Assembly (NCBI GenBank): GCA_028279705.1
Contig: JANQNF010000001.1
Coordinates: 55,632-119,631, forward strand
Length of the DNA stretch: 64,000 bases
Origin: an archaeon
GTDB taxonomy: Archaea > Aenigmatarchaeota > Aenigmatarchaeia > QMZP01 > JAFGSV01
Reading direction: 5' to 3'
The notes under the pieces were generated by a model. The model saw nothing but the letters and a program-made list of their open reading frames with translations. It searched no databases and was not told the origin of the DNA. This document shows positions 61,001 through 64,000 of the stretch, in pieces; the first letter of the stretch is position 1; each line of letters begins with the position of its first letter. A program made the position numbers and the translations under genes.

Positions 61001-64000
61001 TCCAAAGGACAGTCGAATTATACAGCCCCCGGCTCGGACACGTTTACCGTACCTGCAGGAATCTCGTCAGTTGACATCAAGGTATGGGGCGCCGGCGCCG
61101 GAGGCGGCGGAGGCGGCAGCGCAACCGCAGGCGCATCTGGCGGAGGCGGCGGTTATTCAAATGGCACCGTTAGTGTCTCAGCTGACGAAACATTGAACGT
61201 CTATGTCGGTTCTACAGGAGGCGGCGGAGCCACCAGCGGAGCCGGTGCAGGTGGCGGAGGCGGCGGCCGGACATGGGTCGAACGTGACAGTGGCAGCGTA
61301 AACTTAATGGAAGCCGGTGCCGGAGGCGGCGGAGGCGGAGGCGATAACTCCGGGGGTGCTTCTGCAGCCGGAGCAGGAGGAGCAGGCGGCGGAAGCATTG
61401 CGGGTGACGGAGGAGATTCAAGTACAGGAACAGGAGGAGACGGTGGTAATCAAACCGACGGAGGAGCAGGTGGTAGCGGTGCTGATCAAACAGGCGGTTC
61501 AGGCGGCTCAGGAACAGGAGGAGACGGTGCTCATGACACCGGAACAGGCGGCGGAGGCACTGCTGGATCGTCAGGCGGAGGAGCGGGCGGTACCACATCT
61601 TCAAGTTATGGAGCAGGCGGCGGAGGCGGCGCAGGTTACTACGGCGGCGGAGGCGGCGGAGAAGCTGTTGCGACTACTGGTTCGGGAAACGGCGGAGGCG
61701 GCGGTTCCAATTATGTTACCGGAAGCTCTACCACAAGCTTACAGGCTTCCGGAAGCACGGGAGCCGGACAGAATGATATCGATTATCAGGCAGGTACCGG
61801 TGACGGAGGAGCAGGAGGAGGAACGAGCACCGCAGGTTCTGCCGGAGAGGGCGGTGCAGTTGTAATCAAATACGAAACGTCCAGTTCAACCGAGGATACA
61901 TTATCTTGGACAACATATACCGACGTGAGTTCAGTCTCCATGCAGAACATATTTAACATAACAGTGGAGGTTAACATAACATCATACAACGGATCCGGTT
62001 CCACTCAGAACGGCAACGTCGCCCCGGATCTTCAGCTTGAGATATACAATGGAACAGACTGGATTTTTGCTGGAAACTTCAGCCTAAGCACCACCGGAAA
62101 CTTCAGCCTTTGGAACAACAACAGTGCCGTGCTAACTGCATGGGAAACTGCGGGCAACAGGGACATAAGGATAAGGGGAGTCAATTTCGATCATTATGAT
62201 TCGGTAGACTATGATGAGATCAACTGGACGGACGTTTGGGTGAGTATAAACTACGGTGGCAATTCACTGGTATCAGGTTCTGTCGACATGTATATAACAA
62301 AAGTCGGAACCGGCGCCGGAGCTACATGGGATTCCGGCCATTCACTGACAACTGATTCCAATGGTGAAGTAGAGTACAATTTCACTGCGACCTGCGACAA
62401 CACAAGCACCCCGTCAGCCAATGAGGAGTATGAAGTTGGTGGTCACAACTGGTACGTCCAGGTCATAGACAGCGACCTGTGCAGCGACTCTTATTCGTAC
62501 ACTGATAACGGCTACTATGAATTCAACGTGACGGGAACGCTTGCAAACTATATAGTTTTCCCCGACGGCAGCGAGAACTACACGACAGGCGACAGCATAC
62601 TGCTACAGGGATACGTGGAGAACTACTGCGGCGAGCCCATAACAGCAAACGAGAGTGATGTTTGGTTCAACCAGAGCGCAGGTGTCTACAACGATTCTTG
62701 CACCAGCATCACAAGAAGCGGCGCCAACGTGTTCTACTGCACGTGGCAGCCCGGTTCTGATGCCGCAGCCGGATGGTACAACATAAGCATGCATTCAGGC
62801 GAGACCAACTACTATGATAACGATACCACCAAATTCCCTCCTGATACGTTCTTCTTCTACACGGCCCCAACGCTCAAGGCGGCTGACGTTACATCGAGGA
62901 CGGACACATGGGAAATTCCGCATAATTTCACCGTGAACGTCAGCAACAACAACGGCGACACTGCCAACGTGAGCCTTTACATAACAGTCAGCGGTTCTGG
63001 TGAGCAGTACATAAGCTCAAAGACTTGCACGGACTGCTCTTCCACACCAGAAGGCTACACCGTTCTCAACTGGACCAGCGTGGGATTCCCATGTTCAGGA
63101 TATGCTGACAAGTCCGTCACGTTCAGGTTCTACGCCGAAGACCTTGAAGGGTTCAACGACGAGACCACGGTCGCCGGAGGGGACTATGTCGGTGACGACA
63201 ACACGTTCTTCCTTGAGAAATCAGATGTGCGCGTTGACTACATAACGGGGAACGAGTCGAGTGCCACGCCGCAGACCGGTGCAGACTTCGTTCTGAGGGT
63301 CTACAACCTCGACCTTGATGAATACAACATAAGCGAGACGCTCACCATGGAGTTCAATGTATCGAAGGACAACTATCCGACAGAAAACTACAAGACGATG
63401 GGTACCAATACAAGCAACGGTACTGACGGCTTCGTCAACTTCTACTTTGTTCCTGACACAGACTTTGTCACAACCGGAAAGAAGATGTGGCAGGGATACG
63501 TCGACACATCACCTGGAGCTTCTGACTGCTACAAATTTGACAACTCATCGAAATACAACGTCACGGTCAACGTCAACTGGCCTTCGCTTTACGACAATGT
63601 CTCCGTGAACGGCAAGACGACGGAATCCGCCGGCTGGGGCGAAGGCTGGAACTTCTCAGTCGACGCCTGGGACACGGACAAAGACGATGTGAACGTGACA
63701 CTGCAGCTTATCACGGGCAGTTCATGGACAGATATCGAAAGCCAGACGTGCATCGCCTGCACGAATCCGACCAACATGGTATTCTTTACGAACCTTTCGT
63801 GCTCGGACATCAACACTACGGCCAGATACAGGTTCAAACTTGAGGACAACGCGACTCCCGTGAACACCAATACCACCTATAGTACAGTGTTCACTGTCGA
63901 GAAAGACGAACTGACTTACACCGTCCGGGAAGGAAACGAAAGCATAGCAAACAGGTCAGAGGACCAGGTAAGACTTTTCATGGTGCAGTGGTGGGACGAG
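58007..64000 (+). CDS. Giant secreted protein with glycine-rich tail-fibre-like domain (partial, runs off window)
   Basis: 1998 codons are open with no stop up to the window end. Signal peptide MKALHLLTIFLAFSAACVLS (cleavage near PAEA). The first part (about 20-350) has beta-helix-like and Cys-bearing segments. Ig-like modules follow. Residues about 1005-1290 form an extended glycine-rich domain opening FTVPAGISSVDIKVWGAGAGGG and continuing with GG-rich repeats, SNGTVSVS and VYVGSTGGGG, as in the glycine-rich domain of some phage and bacterial adhesins. After it come more Ig/CARDB-type domains with sequons. It is the third gene of an overlapping operon. Likely an adhesin or envelope component; no enzyme motif seen. 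Confidence 0.85.
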   Translation, partial: MKALHLLTIFLAFSAACVLSAVPAEASITCDGTTIDVVADSVAPCGSATTEATACTFADIAGVTACSTTYSSITETNNYYVIDDELIIGDTAGTYPTYFKSTNEIVRLNDWIDVLDGSTLQFGQLDGNGNPEQGTFINANSAAECGTNGAICGDDGDPVGGTLKFYDTTNLIIYTGATRNAIDCAGTTTTGNQRLRIKKLTYEREDLTTDYGDRGVMRVPKNASIDGYYFYNNLYGMLMNGEPIYDIKNLEIRNAGSGITLSRGNGKVTGYVGINNSIDARLSMYHLTFIDSTVNETLFTHGDAGDRSGDQGDPWYDYSSSPRSYPGGQQIDRYFMLQNSFNVKVVDINSDPLENVTIEAYGLKGDKDFSEMTYANGTIDEQILNYKSFWHYYDSGPADLDNPTAAECSGSYPPSNKSYTPHVVKYKKYGKKFLDSGLSATNPKNLEVQVQDNAHINMSEATALSQTGIVYSEPIKVSFIYEKHSDWTTTGQLDNYPVAQSGYFALLRNSNLENGDYIDERLTRVDGDAGTNEYNVSWGSGEITFGSSMSGYEVRPVYSYGGGVEIIGNKTPSNVYDYMQVQLSDEMATDTGTIYDFYVDVLLGNSTDEARLVSTEDATFNFKEGMHFTSNLSRTHVYVDESFEKDIADFEYVTNAYGTSSTASRTNYYNSTNTYCPSSNCMEICINKDDKGTDGPFSGALNVTFNVTGSPDEVIVEFSYVMYNDGQTEAGEDVQVRYRNMTSGGTITADTLDGDSGDATSQGWKMGNVRQIFTGVSNGEQSFDVGCWGDDVDDGTGDDSEFYMCFIDDVRITGIVQEYAGNGTTVNIKANNWNVKWSNVNGSLERKYTFDVTVQDSSADPLEDANVTLTDVNGDVVFSINSSADGTIPQQQVTYAIYNNTVNQTLSPFTLTVTKSPYSPYSAPFDLDSKTETLVSMSIPCNPDLVYEYDVLTGDNENVNRSADAGNSTFSVRIKYAESSTLTDDQETGVIQMIGQAGSKGQSNYTAPGSDTFTVPAGISSVDIKVWGAGAGGGGGGSATAGASGGGGGYSNGTVSVSADETLNVYVGSTGGGGATSGAGAGGGGGGRTWVERDSGSVNLMEAGAGGGGGGGDNSGGASAAGAGGAGGGSIAGDGGDSSTGTGGDGGNQTDGGAGGSGADQTGGSGGSGTGGDGAHDTGTGGGGTAGSSGGGAGGTTSSSYGAGGGGGAGYYGGGGGGEAVATTGSGNGGGGGSNYVTGSSTTSLQASGSTGAGQNDIDYQAGTGDGGAGGGTSTAGSAGEGGAVVIKYETSSSTEDTLSWTTYTDVSSVSMQNIFNITVEVNITSYNGSGSTQNGNVAPDLQLEIYNGTDWIFAGNFSLSTTGNFSLWNNNSAVLTAWETAGNRDIRIRGVNFDHYDSVDYDEINWTDVWVSINYGGNSLVSGSVDMYITKVGTGAGATWDSGHSLTTDSNGEVEYNFTATCDNTSTPSANEEYEVGGHNWYVQVIDSDLCSDSYSYTDNGYYEFNVTGTLANYIVFPDGSENYTTGDSILLQGYVENYCGEPITANESDVWFNQSAGVYNDSCTSITRSGANVFYCTWQPGSDAAAGWYNISMHSGETNYYDNDTTKFPPDTFFFYTAPTLKAADVTSRTDTWEIPHNFTVNVSNNNGDTANVSLYITVSGSGEQYISSKTCTDCSSTPEGYTVLNWTSVGFPCSGYADKSVTFRFYAEDLEGFNDETTVAGGDYVGDDNTFFLEKSDVRVDYITGNESSATPQTGADFVLRVYNLDLDEYNISETLTMEFNVSKDNYPTENYKTMGTNTSNGTDGFVNFYFVPDTDFVTTGKKMWQGYVDTSPGASDCYKFDNSSKYNVTVNVNWPSLYDNVSVNGKTTESAGWGEGWNFSVDAWDTDKDDVNVTLQLITGSSWTDIESQTCIACTNPTNMVFFTNLSCSDINTTARYRFKLEDNATPVNTNTTYSTVFTVEKDELTYTVREGNESIANRSEDQVRLFMVQWWDE

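Noticed and set aside
1..64000. CRISPR arrays, insertion sequences, prophage genes and rRNA genes
   Set aside because: I looked for regularly spaced repeats, transposase motifs, integrase motifs and rRNA-like sequence and saw none. The repeats present are in-frame protein repeats.

Overview
This window looks like the chromosome of a DPANN-type archaeon. The evidence is a TATA-binding protein, a GINS subunit, a single-chain primase fusing the PriS catalytic domain to the PriL Fe-S domain, an ATP-dependent DNA ligase, KaiC-like ATPases, an intron-containing initiator tRNA-Met, an archaeosortase-like protease, class III (prepilin) signals, and AT-rich leaderless-type promoters with the start codon about 25 nt after a TATA box. 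The lineage cannot be fixed further by eye. Genes are tightly packed, many with 1-8 nt overlaps, and no intergenic gap exceeds about 240 bp.

Layout. 1-5.7 kb: tandem small secreted proteins and an operon-like run of membrane-anchored surface proteins. 5.7-8.5 kb: a MoxR AAA+ ATPase / DUF58 / BatA-like VWA operon; the VWA gene appears to start with a non-canonical ATT. 8.6-12.9 kb: a 1425-residue surface protein with cadherin-like repeats. 12.9-16.7 kb: replication and information genes (PriSL fusion, GINS, PIN-ATPase-KH protein). 16.7-21.6 kb: secreted and membrane surface proteins plus a long coiled-coil protein. 21.8-27.2 kb: TBP, a Cys-less thioredoxin-reductase-like flavoprotein, an AIM24 protein, NAD(P)H-hydrate dehydratase and another coiled-coil protein. 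27.2-30.7 kb: an operon encoding an archaeosortase-like protease and five small pilin-like proteins, with a divergent HTH regulator. 31-38 kb: an FKBP-thioredoxin fusion, a large surface protein, DNA ligase and the initiator tRNA.

38.3-49.7 kb is the most unusual stretch. It has two KaiC-type ATPases, two paralogous degenerate RecA/KaiC-like proteins that flank a response regulator and a membrane histidine kinase, and a biosynthetic-looking set: PLP aminotransferase, geranylgeranyl-reductase-like flavoprotein, a protein with two possible V4R-like halves, two UbiA prenyltransferases and a homocitrate/isopropylmalate-synthase-like enzyme. Four promoters here carry the palindrome GTTTAAAC 1-11 nt upstream of the TATA box, suggesting co-regulation.

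49.7-64 kb is again cell surface: a 1380-residue LamG-containing protein, a sulfatase-fold protein lacking the formylglycine Cys, an HTH regulator with a perfect 16-bp operator-like palindrome, a pilin-like repeat protein, and a secreted protein of at least 1998 residues with a tail-fibre-like glycine-rich domain that runs off the window.

Taken together the window encodes an elaborate N-glycosylation-sequon-rich envelope with its likely assembly factors (MoxR/VWA, archaeosortase, FKBP-thioredoxin), core replication genes, and a signalling/biosynthesis island that I could not match to a described system.
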